Counted from the first letter of the stretch, positions 50,801-60,500 are shown. The stretch is 64,000 bases of DNA from CAYLXX01 sp964387955 (GCA_964387955.1 CAYLXX010000001.1:1-64000), one strand, 5' to 3'. Program-made: numbers and translations. The notes: generated by a model from the letters alone, not told the origin.

Positions 50801-52462
50801 ATGGTAAAAATTAGACTGCTTTTTCTTTTCTTCCTGGCACTTTTTGTAGCCGTCTGTGTCAAACTTTTTTTTATCCAAGTGATTGCCTCAAACGCCAAAA
50901 CAACAGATTATGTCTCGTCCCAAAAACTTACTCCAGAAAGAGGAAAAATATTTGATCGACTCGGAGTTCCACTGGCAATTAATCAGACCACGTATAGATT
51001 ATTTGTTGAGCCTAAAAAAATTGAATCTAAAGACGATTTAATTGCCAAAATTGACGATGTTTTGCATATAGGCGAGGCGACGCTTGAATCGCGCATTGAT
51101 ATGAGTAAAGACTGGGTTTCTGTCAAAACCGATATTGATCAGGCAACCAAAGAAAAACTCCAGAAAAAAATTCCAGTTGGGATAGGTTTTGATGAAGATC
51201 CTAAACGATTCTATCCCGAAGCATCGTTATCTGCTCATATTCTGGGATTTGTAGGCAAAAATAGTAAAGGCGACAATGTGGGATATTTTGGCATTGAAGG
51301 ATTTTACGATCAGGAATTAGAAGGCCTGGCGGGTTTTCTTAAATCTGAGCGGGATCTTCTTAATAGGCCGATATTTTTCGGGGTGCAAGAGCGGGTAGAA
51401 TCGCAAGATGGCCGAGATTTGTATTTGACGATTGATTCGGCTGTGCAGGCGATTGTCAAAAAGAAACTACAAGCAGCTCTGGAAAGTTATCAAGCACAGG
51501 AGGGGTGCGTGATTGTGGCCGACCCCTATACTATGGAAATAATTGCTCTGTCCTGCTTGCCCGATTTTGACCCTGATACCTATTATTCGTTTGACGAAAA
51601 ATATTTCAAAAATTCAAGCATTTCCAATCTCTACGAGCCAGGATCGACATTTAAACCGTTGATTGTCGGCGCAGCCTTGAAGGAAAAAGCCATTTCTCCA
51701 GATGAAATATATGATGAACAAGGTCCGGTGAAAATTGGAGAATATAAGATACAAACATGGAATAACCAATATGAAGGGAAAATAAATATCACTCGAATTC
51801 TTGAAAAATCGTCCAATGTCGGTATGGTATATGTCGGAAAAAAATTAGGCAACGATAAATTATATAAATACATCCAAAATTACGGATTTGGTAAAACAAC
51901 TGGTATAGATTTGCAGGGCGAGGAAGGTGGCTACTTGAAAGCTAAAAAATTGTGGTACCCGATAGATTTTGCAACTGCTACGTTTGGCCAGGGAATTGCA
52001 GTAACTCCAATTCAGATGGTACGGGCATTTTCGGCGCTTATCAATGGCGGCAACTTACTTAAACCCTATATAGTCAAAAAAACTGTCGATGGTGACGTTG
52101 TCAAAGAGCGCCAACCTCAAGTAGAGCGGAAAATTTTAGACGAGAAAACATCGGCTATCATTAAAAAAATGCTAGTATCAACTGTCGAGCACGGAGAATT
52201 TCAGTGGGTTAAACCCAAAGGGTACATAATGGGCGGTAAAACTGGCACTGCCCAGATTCCAATCGCCGGTCACTATGATCCCAACAAAACCGTCGCTTCT
52301 TTTATAGGATTTGCTCCAGCTGATAAACCCAAATTTATTGCCCTTACAGTGTTGAAAGAGCCCAAGTCTTCGATATGGGGTTCAGAAACTGCGGCGCCTT
52401 TATTTTTTGATATAGCCAAAGATCTTATGGTCTATTACAACATCCCGCCAGATCAAAATTAA
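50801..52462 (+). CDS. ftsI: Division transpeptidase FtsI (PBP3-like)
   Basis: 553 residues: N-terminal membrane anchor (5-27), dimerisation/pedestal domain (PERGKIFDRLGVPLAIN) and class B transpeptidase with Ser282 (PGSTFKP), SxN 337-339 (SSN) and KTG 480-482. It cross-links septal peptidoglycan and in cells works with FtsW, which is not in the window. Starts one base after the FtsL-like gene and overlaps the convergent phosphatase-family gene by four bases. Confidence 0.96.
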   Translation: MVKIRLLFLFFLALFVAVCVKLFFIQVIASNAKTTDYVSSQKLTPERGKIFDRLGVPLAINQTTYRLFVEPKKIESKDDLIAKIDDVLHIGEATLESRIDMSKDWVSVKTDIDQATKEKLQKKIPVGIGFDEDPKRFYPEASLSAHILGFVGKNSKGDNVGYFGIEGFYDQELEGLAGFLKSERDLLNRPIFFGVQERVESQDGRDLYLTIDSAVQAIVKKKLQAALESYQAQEGCVIVADPYTMEIIALSCLPDFDPDTYYSFDEKYFKNSSISNLYEPGSTFKPLIVGAALKEKAISPDEIYDEQGPVKIGEYKIQTWNNQYEGKINITRILEKSSNVGMVYVGKKLGNDKLYKYIQNYGFGKTTGIDLQGEEGGYLKAKKLWYPIDFATATFGQGIAVTPIQMVRAFSALINGGNLLKPYIVKKTVDGDVVKERQPQVERKILDEKTSAIIKKMLVSTVEHGEFQWVKPKGYIMGGKTGTAQIPIAGHYDPNKTVASFIGFAPADKPKFIALTVLKEPKSSIWGSETAAPLFFDIAKDLMVYYNIPPDQN

Positions 52463-53190
52463 GTTGCAGTAATATCTGCCACAATAGCCATATGGTCGCT
52501 TACTCCATCGATAACCCGAACATTGGTTACATGATAACCTGGAGTTGTAAATAAGCCATCAACCAATCGCACTAAATTTTTTACCCGATGAAGGGAAGGA
52601 TCAAGTGTCGTTGTGATGTGCGCTGGAATATTATCTTGGTATTTTTTGGCAATTTTTTCCCAGACATCTCCTCCGCGAGGTGCATTAAAATCACCGCATA
52701 ATACAAAATCATCAATATGCTTCAGTTTTTCCATCATTTGAGTAAGTTCTTGATGTTGGAGAGGTGTCGACTGGCCATTGGGAGTCCAAGTGAAATGGGT
52801 AGTGATAATATGATATGTGTGGTTTTTATGATGAATTTGAGCCATCAACAGTACTCGATTGGTAGAATTGGGATCGCGATTGAATTTAGGTATTCTTTCA
52901 CTTGAGCCAACGTAGTAAATAGTTTTGAAGTTGATGTCGGAAAGCTTACTAAAAATAGCCACGCCATATTGAGCGCCAATGGTAAGATGCGATCCACCTT
53001 CTTCATTATCAACATCAATATGCATAGTTGGAACATAGAGTCCTTCCATATGCCACTCATTTTTTAACTTAGTTACATCATGATCGTTGACCTCTTGCAA
53101 ACAAACTACGTCTGGCGACTCTTTCTGAATATATGGTATGACATGATCAAGGTGGTTGCTACCCTCGATATTTAAGCTAATAAGTTTCAT
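52459..53190 (-). CDS. Endonuclease/exonuclease/phosphatase family protein
   Basis: 243 residues with the metal-dependent EEP fold: SLNIEGSN, VVCLQEVND (catalytic Glu), ITTHFTW, LCGDFNAPRGGD and the closing SDHMAIVAD. No signal peptide, so cytoplasmic. Substrate could be DNA, RNA or a phosphoester; the family does not decide. Follows a small membrane protein gene after five bases. Confidence 0.9.
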   Translation of the reverse strand: MKLISLNIEGSNHLDHVIPYIQKESPDVVCLQEVNDHDVTKLKNEWHMEGLYVPTMHIDVDNEEGGSHLTIGAQYGVAIFSKLSDINFKTIYYVGSSERIPKFNRDPNSTNRVLLMAQIHHKNHTYHIITTHFTWTPNGQSTPLQHQELTQMMEKLKHIDDFVLCGDFNAPRGGDVWEKIAKKYQDNIPAHITTTLDPSLHRVKNLVRLVDGLFTTPGYHVTNVRVIDGVSDHMAIVADITAT

Positions 53191-53195
53191 GAAGT

Positions 53196-53513
53196 TTAGC
53201 TAAAACCTCCCAGAAGATAGAGAACAAGTCCGATAATTAATGCGATGATGACAATATTACTAAAACCAGCAACAGCGATAATCCCAAAAAATGCTAGAAG
53301 CCAAATAATAAGTAATACGCCTGCGATTTCTCTAAAAGGGCTGGGCAAAATGCCAATAAGCCATAAAATAACTCCAAAAATTAATATGTCGTATAAGCTA
53401 ATTGCTTTACCAAACAGGTTAAAAAGCACCATATCGGTGATCGGAAAAACCGGCAGATTAAGGTAGCCGAGTAACCACAAAATGATCAAAACGGCAAGTA
53501 GAAGTGTGAGCAT
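53196..53513 (-). CDS. Small hydrophobic membrane protein
   Basis: 105 residues, almost wholly hydrophobic, with about four membrane segments rich in Ile, Leu and Val. No family recognised. It has an extended -10 promoter six bases before its ATG, mirrored by the promoter of the divergent murE-like gene, and probably shares its message with the EEP gene. Confidence 0.65.
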   Translation of the reverse strand: MLTLLLAVLIILWLLGYLNLPVFPITDMVLFNLFGKAISLYDILIFGVILWLIGILPSPFREIAGVLLIIWLLAFFGIIAVAGFSNIVIIALIIGLVLYLLGGFS

Positions 53514-53519
53514 ATCTAT

Positions 53520-53528
53520 ATTATACCA
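53520..53528 (-). promoter_or_regulatory. Extended -10 promoter of the small membrane protein, leaderless
   Basis: Minus strand TGG-TATAAT, ATAGAT, ATG at 53513. Divergent partner of the murE promoter three bases away. Confidence 0.7.
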
Positions 53529-53530
53529 GA

Positions 53531-53539
53531 TGTTATAAT
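53531..53539 (+). promoter_or_regulatory. Extended -10 promoter of the murE operon, leaderless
   Basis: TGT-TATAAT, ATAACT, ATG at 53546. The two opposed -10 boxes are only eight bases apart, so polymerase cannot bind both at once. Confidence 0.7.
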
Positions 53540-53545
53540 ATAACT

Positions 53546-54778
53546 ATGATACGGAAGCTCAAAAATCTGGGTCATCTTATTGAGGCTATTGTTGCATCCA
53601 TTTACTATAAATATCCAAGTAAGCGATTGAAGGTAATTGGAGTAACCGGCACAGACGGTAAAACGACCACAACTTCACTTATTTATCATATTCTGAAATC
53701 TGCCGGAAAAAAAGTTTCGATGATTTCCACTGTCTATGGAAAAGTCGGCAATGAAGTATATGACACTGGTTTACATACCACTACACCCGGCGCTTTTTTA
53801 GTACAGAAATTGCTTAAAAAAAGCGCCGACTCAGGCGATGAGTATTTTATTCTTGAGACAACATCGCATGCACTGGATCAAAATCGCATTTTTGGCGTCC
53901 ATTTCGAAATCGGTATTATTACCAATATCACTCACGAGCATCTCGATTATCATAAAACATATGAAGCATATGGCATGACAAAAGCTGCCTTGCTTCTTGA
54001 ATCCAAAACAGCTCTTCTTAATCGTGACGATCAATCGTATGACATTCTTCGTCGCACCCTGGCTGCGAATCATAAAGGTTATCAAACATATGGCCTCAAA
54101 AAAGATGCTGATTTTAAAATAGATTTGAGTAAAAAATTAGATATGCCAATTGCCGAGTTTAATAAATATAATTTCTTGGCAGCATACGCTGTAGCTTGGC
54201 TGCTTGGACTTGATGAAAAACATATTTTGCAAGGCATAAAAACCTTTAAGCTTCCTCCCGGAAGAATGGAAACGGTCTATGATGGTAAATTCAAAGTGAT
54301 CGTCGATTTTGCACATACCCCCAACTCCATTTTGCAGGCTTTAAAAACAGTCAGAACACAATTGGGCAAGCAGGGCCGTGTCATACACGTTTTTTCTTCG
54401 GCAGGTTTACGAGACACCTCTAAGCGCCCGCTCATGGGAGCAGCTAGTGCTATGTATGCCGATGTAGCCATATTGACTGAGGAAGATTATCGTACCGAAG
54501 ATCCAAAAGAGATTAACGAACAAATTGCTCAAGGCCTTATCAAGAAGAATTTCCAATACATTCCACCTCAATACCTTAAAAATATTTCCAAAAAAAAATA
54601 TACGATTGTGATTGACAGGCAACGAGCAATTAAACGGGCAATTGATATTGCCGCGGAAGGGGACATAATAATCACCACAGGTAAAGGTCACGAACAAAGT
54701 TTAGCCCGCGGGACCCAAGAATATCCCTGGGATGATCAAGAAGCTGTCAGAAAAATTTTAAAACTAAGTAAAAAATAA
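53546..54778 (+). CDS. murE: MurE-like UDP-MurNAc tripeptide ligase
   Basis: 410 residues against about 490 in typical MurE: the N-terminal uridine-binding domain is reduced to about 30 residues. The ATPase core is intact, with GVTGTDGKTTTT (33-43), HTTTPGA, ETTSHALDQNR and ITNITHEHLDYHKT. In the C-terminal domain the amino-acid-specificity motif DNPR is replaced by EDYR (313-316, TEEDYRTEDP), so the third residue is hard to predict (neither clear diaminopimelate nor Lys type). First gene of murE-pgeF-murC-murB-murA. Confidence 0.9.
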   Translation: MIRKLKNLGHLIEAIVASIYYKYPSKRLKVIGVTGTDGKTTTTSLIYHILKSAGKKVSMISTVYGKVGNEVYDTGLHTTTPGAFLVQKLLKKSADSGDEYFILETTSHALDQNRIFGVHFEIGIITNITHEHLDYHKTYEAYGMTKAALLLESKTALLNRDDQSYDILRRTLAANHKGYQTYGLKKDADFKIDLSKKLDMPIAEFNKYNFLAAYAVAWLLGLDEKHILQGIKTFKLPPGRMETVYDGKFKVIVDFAHTPNSILQALKTVRTQLGKQGRVIHVFSSAGLRDTSKRPLMGAASAMYADVAILTEEDYRTEDPKEINEQIAQGLIKKNFQYIPPQYLKNISKKKYTIVIDRQRAIKRAIDIAAEGDIIITTGKGHEQSLARGTQEYPWDDQEAVRKILKLSKK

Positions 54779-54781
54779 ACG

Positions 54782-55513
54782 ATGTATAGATATGATGACC
54801 AATTAAAAGTATTTCATTCAACTCTTCTTGATGATACACATCATCTTTCAGGTTTTGGTACTCGCATGACAGGCGATGGACGAAAACGATCGACGCTCAT
54901 AAATTTTTTCGAAGTGAATGATGTTCCATACAAATCTCTCATTATTCCCGATCAAATTCATTCAGCTAACATTGAGTTAATCCCACCAGAAGGCGATGTT
55001 ATACGTGTCATTGATACAACCGATGGTGTTGTAACTGTGGAAGATAATCTGGCACTCTCTGTTGTAACTGCAGATTGTGTACCTATCATTTTTTCCGATA
55101 AAAAAAACGGCGTAGTGGGTATTTCTCATCAAGGTTGGCGCGGTACACTGAAACGGCTAGCTACTCATATGATTGATAAAATGGTAGAAATGGGAGCAGA
55201 TATCAGAGAAATTAATGTGGCCATAGGTCCTGCGATTGGTGCCTGTTGTTACGAAATGTACGGCGACAGACTTTATGAATTTTTAGCAGAATTTGAAGAA
55301 GTCAAAGATACGATGCTTGTTATGAGAGGAGGAAAAACTCATTTGAGTTTATTGTTTCTTAATTATTATCAGCTTCTTAAAAAGGGTCTTGATAAAAACC
55401 ATATTGATTTTTTTCCTTTTTGTACAAAATGCGATGCCGACCGTTTTTTTTCGTTTCAAAGAGACAATACGCAACGCTATGGAGAAATGTTCAGTTATAT
55501 TATTAAAGTATGA
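54782..55513 (+). CDS. pgeF: Peptidoglycan editing factor PgeF (YfiH/laccase-domain family)
   Basis: 243 residues with the family metal site His60 (DQIHSANI), Cys99 (TADCVPI) and His116 (SHQGWRGT), and AIGPAIGACCYE. Known members have purine nucleoside phosphorylase or oxidase activity, and in E. coli PgeF keeps MurC from adding L-Ser in place of L-Ala. Its place directly before murC fits that editing role. It starts three bases after murE and overlaps murC by four. Confidence 0.92.
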   Translation: MYRYDDQLKVFHSTLLDDTHHLSGFGTRMTGDGRKRSTLINFFEVNDVPYKSLIIPDQIHSANIELIPPEGDVIRVIDTTDGVVTVEDNLALSVVTADCVPIIFSDKKNGVVGISHQGWRGTLKRLATHMIDKMVEMGADIREINVAIGPAIGACCYEMYGDRLYEFLAEFEEVKDTMLVMRGGKTHLSLLFLNYYQLLKKGLDKNHIDFFPFCTKCDADRFFSFQRDNTQRYGEMFSYIIKV

Positions 55514-56925
55514 ATATAAAAGCAGTTAACAACATATTTTTAGTCGGCATCAAAGGTGCGGGCATGGCCAATATTGCTTTATTTCTCAAAGATATGGGCA
55601 AACATGTGGTAGGAAGCGATTTGAGTGAAGAATTTATTACTGACAACGTTTTAGCCAAGAGGGGAATAGAAATATTTAATTCCTTTAATGGAGAAGTGGT
55701 TCCTCAAGAGACCGATCTTCTTGTATATTCAGCCAGTCATGGAGGTATTAGTAATCCACAAGTTAAAGAGGCTCAAAAAAGAGGAATACATGTTATGCAC
55801 CAGGCGCAGTTTTTAGGTGAAATTATGAGCCTGTTTGAAAAAAGCATTGCAGTCTGTGGCACCCACGGTAAAACAACAACTGCAAGCTTACTGGCTTTTC
55901 TCTTAATGAAACTAAATGTCCAACCAAGCTATATTGTAGGTACATCTGGCTTTAACGACGTTCCTGGTGGGGGATATGCTGGTAAACAATATTTAGTCCT
56001 CGAAGCCGACGAGTATGCTGTTGATCCGCCTGTTGATACCACACCAAAACTCCAATTTTTTCACCCTCAATATGCAATTTGTACCTCAATCGATTTCGAT
56101 CATCCTGACGTCTATAAAGATATCGAAGAGACAAAATCAACCTTTAAAGATTTTTTTAAAAAAATAAAGCAGAAATTAATTATCTGTGCTGATGATGAAA
56201 ATTGCTTGGAAATTACTAAATCGCTACCGGTGGATTCATATATAACCTTTGGTTTCTCTCCTTACTCTCAGTTTATGGCGTCTAATGTTGTCACAGTCAA
56301 TGACACTACCTTGTTTGATGTTACCCGCGACGGCGTGAGTGTCGGCAGTTTCAGTACAAAACTGGTAGGAGACAAAATGATCGGCAATGTGACTGGCGTA
56401 ATTGCCAGTTTAGTTAGTCTAGGCTTTGATCCAGAGTTAATTCATACTCATTTGAATGAATTTAACGGTGCCAAACGCCGCTTTGAGCACGTTGGATCTG
56501 CCGGCGGAGTCGAACTGTATGATGATTACGCACATCACCCACATGAGATAGAAGCCACCTTAGAGGGAGCACGAGCACGCTTTGGAGATAGACCGATTCA
56601 TGTTATTTTTCAACCACACACGTTTTCACGTACTGAAGCATTAAAAGAAGAGTTTGTCGATGAACTTTCCCATGCCGATGAGGTGTATATTGCTCCTATT
56701 TTTGCCTCTGCGCGTGAAAATCCTCAGGGATTTACTATCACATCACAATCCTTAGTTGATATCGCCAAGAAAAAAGGCTACAAACATATTCAGACATTTA
56801 ATACAACAGATGAACTCGTAAAGCTGCTTAAAAAAAATAGTTCAGGCAATGAAGTGATTTTTACTATGGGTGCAGGCGACGTGTATAAGATGAAAAATGA
56901 TATAATTAGGACATTTCATGGATGA
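55510..56925 (+). CDS. murC: UDP-N-acetylmuramate-alanine ligase
   Basis: 471 residues, three-domain Mur ligase. N-terminal nucleotide-binding GIKGAGMANIALFL, ATP loop CGTHGKTTTAS, LEADEYAVD and the C-terminal DDYAHHPHEI and FQPHTFSRT motifs typical of MurC. Adds L-Ala to UDP-MurNAc in the cytoplasm. Overlaps murB by eight bases. Confidence 0.96.
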   Translation: MNIKAVNNIFLVGIKGAGMANIALFLKDMGKHVVGSDLSEEFITDNVLAKRGIEIFNSFNGEVVPQETDLLVYSASHGGISNPQVKEAQKRGIHVMHQAQFLGEIMSLFEKSIAVCGTHGKTTTASLLAFLLMKLNVQPSYIVGTSGFNDVPGGGYAGKQYLVLEADEYAVDPPVDTTPKLQFFHPQYAICTSIDFDHPDVYKDIEETKSTFKDFFKKIKQKLIICADDENCLEITKSLPVDSYITFGFSPYSQFMASNVVTVNDTTLFDVTRDGVSVGSFSTKLVGDKMIGNVTGVIASLVSLGFDPELIHTHLNEFNGAKRRFEHVGSAGGVELYDDYAHHPHEIEATLEGARARFGDRPIHVIFQPHTFSRTEALKEEFVDELSHADEVYIAPIFASARENPQGFTITSQSLVDIAKKKGYKHIQTFNTTDELVKLLKKNSSGNEVIFTMGAGDVYKMKNDIIRTFHG

Positions 56926-57856
56926 ACTAGAGAAATCATTACGGAGTGTTTTAAGTCACCCCAAGGTCGAACGCAACAAAAATATTTCGCCTTACTTTAC
57001 ACTTCGCACCCAGACTATAGCTGAACTGTATACCGAAGCCCGTACCAAAGACGATCTCATTCAGATTATCAAAATTGCCCATCAATATCAGGTTCCCCTT
57101 CTGGTTTTGGGAGGTGGCTCAAATATTGCAGTAACCAAAGATATCATCAAAGGTATCGTCGCCCGCAATTTTTATTTTAAAAAGGAAATAGTGGCGGATA
57201 CGCCTGAATACACTGACATGCTGTTTTCGTCGGGATATCCGATTGCTCGAGTAGTGTCCGAAACGGTACAAGCAGGCTTAGCGGGTTTTGAATATCATTT
57301 GGGTTTGCCAGGGACCATAGGCGGCGCACTTTATATGAATTCGAAATGGACCAAGCCAGTTTCATACTGCGGTGATAGTTTGCTGTACGCTGAATTAATT
57401 ACTCCAGCAGGCGAAATTCGCCGGGAAGAGCGAGACTATTTCCAATTTGCCTATGATTACAGTATTCTCCAAAAAACCAAGGAAACTGTGCTTGAGGGAG
57501 TTTTTCGTCTTGTTAAAAAAGATCCGGCATTGCTTAAAAAAATTTCAGAAGAAGCCCACGATTACCGAAAAAAAACACAGCCTTTTGGCGTGGCCACAAG
57601 CGGTTGTTTTTTTCAGAATATTTCTCCAACTGATACCCATGGCGATCCTGAGACTTCAGCCGGCTACTATATTGATCATGCAGGTCTAAAAAATACTCAG
57701 ATTGGAGACTTTATTGTGTCTGATAAACATGCTAATTTTATAATCAATCGCGGTCAAGGTAAGCCAGAAGACCTCTTAAAGCTTGTTTCTGCGATCAAAG
57801 AAAAAGTGCACACAACTTATGGAGTTACTTTAAAAGAAGAAGTTATAGTATTATAG
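56918..57856 (+). CDS. murB: UDP-N-acetylenolpyruvoylglucosamine reductase
   Basis: 312 residues, FAD-binding type. Landmarks: VLGGGSNIAV (FAD phosphate loop), LAGFEYHLGLPGTIGGALYMN, the Ser-containing SGCFFQNIS (catalytic Ser donating a proton) and YYIDHAGLKNTQIGDFIVSDKHANFIIN. It makes UDP-MurNAc with NADPH. Placed between murC and murA in the biosynthetic operon. Confidence 0.96.
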   Translation: MDELEKSLRSVLSHPKVERNKNISPYFTLRTQTIAELYTEARTKDDLIQIIKIAHQYQVPLLVLGGGSNIAVTKDIIKGIVARNFYFKKEIVADTPEYTDMLFSSGYPIARVVSETVQAGLAGFEYHLGLPGTIGGALYMNSKWTKPVSYCGDSLLYAELITPAGEIRREERDYFQFAYDYSILQKTKETVLEGVFRLVKKDPALLKKISEEAHDYRKKTQPFGVATSGCFFQNISPTDTHGDPETSAGYYIDHAGLKNTQIGDFIVSDKHANFIINRGQGKPEDLLKLVSAIKEKVHTTYGVTLKEEVIVL

Positions 57857-57862
57857 TCTTTT

Positions 57863-59188
57863 ATGGAAGATGCCTATATTATTACCGGCGGCCGACCTCT
57901 CAAAGGAGAAGTTAAACTCTCAGGCGCCAAGAATGTCGCTCTCAAAACTATTATTGGCGCGCTTTTGTTTGATTCCGAAGTCTACCTAGAAAATATACCT
58001 CAAATCAATGATGTGCAAGAATTGCTGACTCTTATCCGCAGTCTAGGAGCAGAAACCGAATTTACCTCTGCTAATACACTTAAGCTCGATGGACGGATGC
58101 TGCGTAATAATCGCTGTGATTTTTTACATGCCGAAAAAATTCGCACTTCATTTCTTTTGTTTGCACCGCTTCTTTACAAATTCAAATCTGCCCAAATTCC
58201 CAATCCTGGCGGTTGTCGCATAGGTGCCAGGCCAATTGATCGGTCAATTGAGGGCCTGACTCATCTGGGTGTCCAAGTGGCCTATGACTCAACTACAGGG
58301 TACTATAATGCGCAAATGACTTCTTCTCCCAAAGGTAGCTATAAATTTGACAAACCTTCGCATACAGGAACAGAGCTTCTTATTATGATGTCGGTTTTTG
58401 CACAAGGCGAAGTGACTCTCGAAAATGCCGCTCTCGAGCCTGAGATTGATGATCTGATTGCTTTCCTTAACCAAGGTGGCGCAGATATTAGGCGAGACGG
58501 CGCACGAATTAGGATTAAAGGTGTACAAGCTCTCAAGCAACTTAAGCCATATGCAATTTCTTCAGACAGAAACGAAGCTGTTACATATGCACTGCTTGGA
58601 ATTATCACGCAAGGTGATGTAACAGTGGGACCGATTGCAGAGCCCGATATTAAAGAGTTTATATCAACAAGTAAAAAAGCCGGCATAGGCGTCGAAAAAA
58701 AAGACGATCATCACTTCAGATTTTTTTATCAAGGTACATTAAAAGCAGTGAGCATTACTACAGGGCCGCATCCTGGCTTTATGACCGATTGGCAGCCGCC
58801 TTGGTCAGTGCTCATGACTCAAGCACAGGGTGAATCTATTATCCAAGAAAGGGTCTACGAAAATCGTTTCTCTTGGGTTGACGAGTTGCGCAAGCTAGGT
58901 GCTGATATAGAATTTATTAAGGTGCCAGTACATGACCCTAAGGAATTTTTCTTCTTTAATTTTGACCCTGCAAAAAAATATAATCAAACAATCCGTATTC
59001 GCGGCCCTCAGAAGTTACATGAAGGCGTATTGCACATTACTGACTTACGAGCGGGTGCCACATTAGCCTTGGCAGCTTTTACAGTCGCTGGCGAATCGTA
59101 TATCGACGGCGCCTCAATACTTGAACGAGGATACGAAAAATTTGTGGAAAAAATCCAAGCGCTTGGCGGAGAAATAAAAAAAGTTTAA
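57863..59188 (+). CDS. murA: UDP-N-acetylglucosamine 1-carboxyvinyltransferase
   Basis: 441 residues with the two inside-out alpha/beta domains of the EPSP synthase family. LSGAKNVALK holds the substrate Lys-Asn pair, and NPGGCRIGARPIDRSIEGL keeps the loop Cys that reacts with phosphoenolpyruvate and fosfomycin; because this Cys is present, fosfomycin sensitivity is expected. ENRFSWVDELRKLGAD and LRAGATLALAAF close the fold. First committed step of peptidoglycan synthesis. Overlaps the convergent GlmU-like gene by four bases. Confidence 0.96.
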   Translation: MEDAYIITGGRPLKGEVKLSGAKNVALKTIIGALLFDSEVYLENIPQINDVQELLTLIRSLGAETEFTSANTLKLDGRMLRNNRCDFLHAEKIRTSFLLFAPLLYKFKSAQIPNPGGCRIGARPIDRSIEGLTHLGVQVAYDSTTGYYNAQMTSSPKGSYKFDKPSHTGTELLIMMSVFAQGEVTLENAALEPEIDDLIAFLNQGGADIRRDGARIRIKGVQALKQLKPYAISSDRNEAVTYALLGIITQGDVTVGPIAEPDIKEFISTSKKAGIGVEKKDDHHFRFFYQGTLKAVSITTGPHPGFMTDWQPPWSVLMTQAQGESIIQERVYENRFSWVDELRKLGADIEFIKVPVHDPKEFFFFNFDPAKKYNQTIRIRGPQKLHEGVLHITDLRAGATLALAAFTVAGESYIDGASILERGYEKFVEKIQALGGEIKKV

Positions 59189-60447
59189 GATTTGGTAACG
59201 ACTTCTTGTTCTTGTCGTATTTTTAAAATCGAATTAGCAGGTAGGGCATCATAGACGACACTCCCTGGGTAAATATTTGAGTTGGCGCCGATTGTTACTC
59301 CTGGCATAAACGTGGTATTGATCCCGCAGAAAACATTTTTAGCGATAATTGCACCCAATTTGCGTCTCGATGTCGGTATTTTTTTATCAGGTAGCTTCAT
59401 GGAAACAGGTTGACCATCAATACGTAAGTTGGCAGTTGATGTACCGTAACTCGGGTTAACATTCTCCTCAAGAACTGAGTCATTGAGATAGTTGTGATGC
59501 AATTTGCACCCAGTGCCTACATAACTGCGACTAATTTCAGATGAAAAACCTATAGTAACATCATGTTCAACCATAGAATTTCTGATTAACGAGTGCTGGC
59601 CGATTTTAGAATTTTTTCCTATATAAGAAGGTCCGACAATCGCCGCAAAGTCATGGATTACTGCACCTTCATCGATATACACTTCCCCTGTAATCGAAGC
59701 TTTTGGCGACACCTGGGCGGTGGGTGAGGTATATGATTTAATTGTTGTCTCCAAAATGAGCTGCATTACGTCAAGCACGTGGTAACTATATTTGAGCTTT
59801 TTCCAATTTCCAGTGTATCTTATAAAAGACACAGATTGCTGTTCCATAAGTTTATTTAAGGCTTGTTCATAGGTATCATCAGCATCCTGCTCTGTCTGTT
59901 TTAAAAGGGAAAAGAAAGCCACCGGTTTAGAAAAATAATGTGCAGTCAGAATCAATAAATTGCTTGGCTCTTCGCCTGGTTTAGGTTTCTCGACGATGCC
60001 GGTTGCACGCTCGCCGTCAATTTTAAGGTATCCACCTGGAAAAGGTTCAGTGAGCTCGATACCAGGGACAACTGCATAAGCAGACTGTGCCTTTTCAAGG
60101 ATTAATCTTAACAAATTATCATCAACAAGGTCAGCGGCGCTTTTGACTATAATCGACCGATCGCCAATTTCCTGCTCAATGGTAAGAAGAGCATCGGCCA
60201 TGCCTTGCGGCTGGGTTTGTTTTTTTGTCTGTATATTGAGCCCTTCGAGCTTAAAATAAGACAACCATTCATGGTTTATGTCTGAAGTGACGATAAGAAT
60301 ATCTGTTAGCCCTACTCGTTTAGCCATCTCTAAGTTATACTGAATTAAGGGTTTGCCACAGAAGGGGAATAACGTTTTGTTAGGTGCAAGTGGGGCAAAG
60401 TTCTTGTTATTGCCTCCGGCTATAAAAACAAGCAATGGTGTATTCAT
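59185..60447 (-). CDS. GlmU-like nucleotidyltransferase / left-handed beta-helix protein
   Basis: 420 residues. N-terminal sugar-nucleotide transferase domain (about 1-230) beginning VFIAGGNNKNFAPLAPNKTLFPFCGKPLIQYNL, a degenerate form of the usual LAAGxGxRM...KPL loop. C-terminal left-handed beta-helix (about 240-405) with hexapeptide-like repeats (ISPKASITGEVYIDEGAVIHDF; IGANSNIYPGS). This is the build of GlmU and glucose- or mannose-1-phosphate nucleotidyltransferases. Acetyltransferase residues cannot be confirmed. Context of mur genes suggests UDP-GlcNAc supply. Confidence 0.82.
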   Translation of the reverse strand: MNTPLLVFIAGGNNKNFAPLAPNKTLFPFCGKPLIQYNLEMAKRVGLTDILIVTSDINHEWLSYFKLEGLNIQTKKQTQPQGMADALLTIEQEIGDRSIIVKSAADLVDDNLLRLILEKAQSAYAVVPGIELTEPFPGGYLKIDGERATGIVEKPKPGEEPSNLLILTAHYFSKPVAFFSLLKQTEQDADDTYEQALNKLMEQQSVSFIRYTGNWKKLKYSYHVLDVMQLILETTIKSYTSPTAQVSPKASITGEVYIDEGAVIHDFAAIVGPSYIGKNSKIGQHSLIRNSMVEHDVTIGFSSEISRSYVGTGCKLHHNYLNDSVLEENVNPSYGTSTANLRIDGQPVSMKLPDKKIPTSRRKLGAIIAKNVFCGINTTFMPGVTIGANSNIYPGSVVYDALPANSILKIRQEQEVVTKS

Positions 60448-60453
60448 ATCTAT

Positions 60454-60462
60454 AATGTACCA
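60454..60462 (-). promoter_or_regulatory. Extended -10 promoter of the GlmU-like gene, leaderless
   Basis: Minus strand TGG-TACATT, ATAGAT, ATG at 60447; the last nine bases to the ATG match those of the promoter at 53520-53528. A perfect TATAAT at 60470-60465 is an alternative with a short leader. Confidence 0.5.
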
Positions 60463-60500
60463 TTATTATACATAAAGTGGCATTTTTTACTATCATAAGA

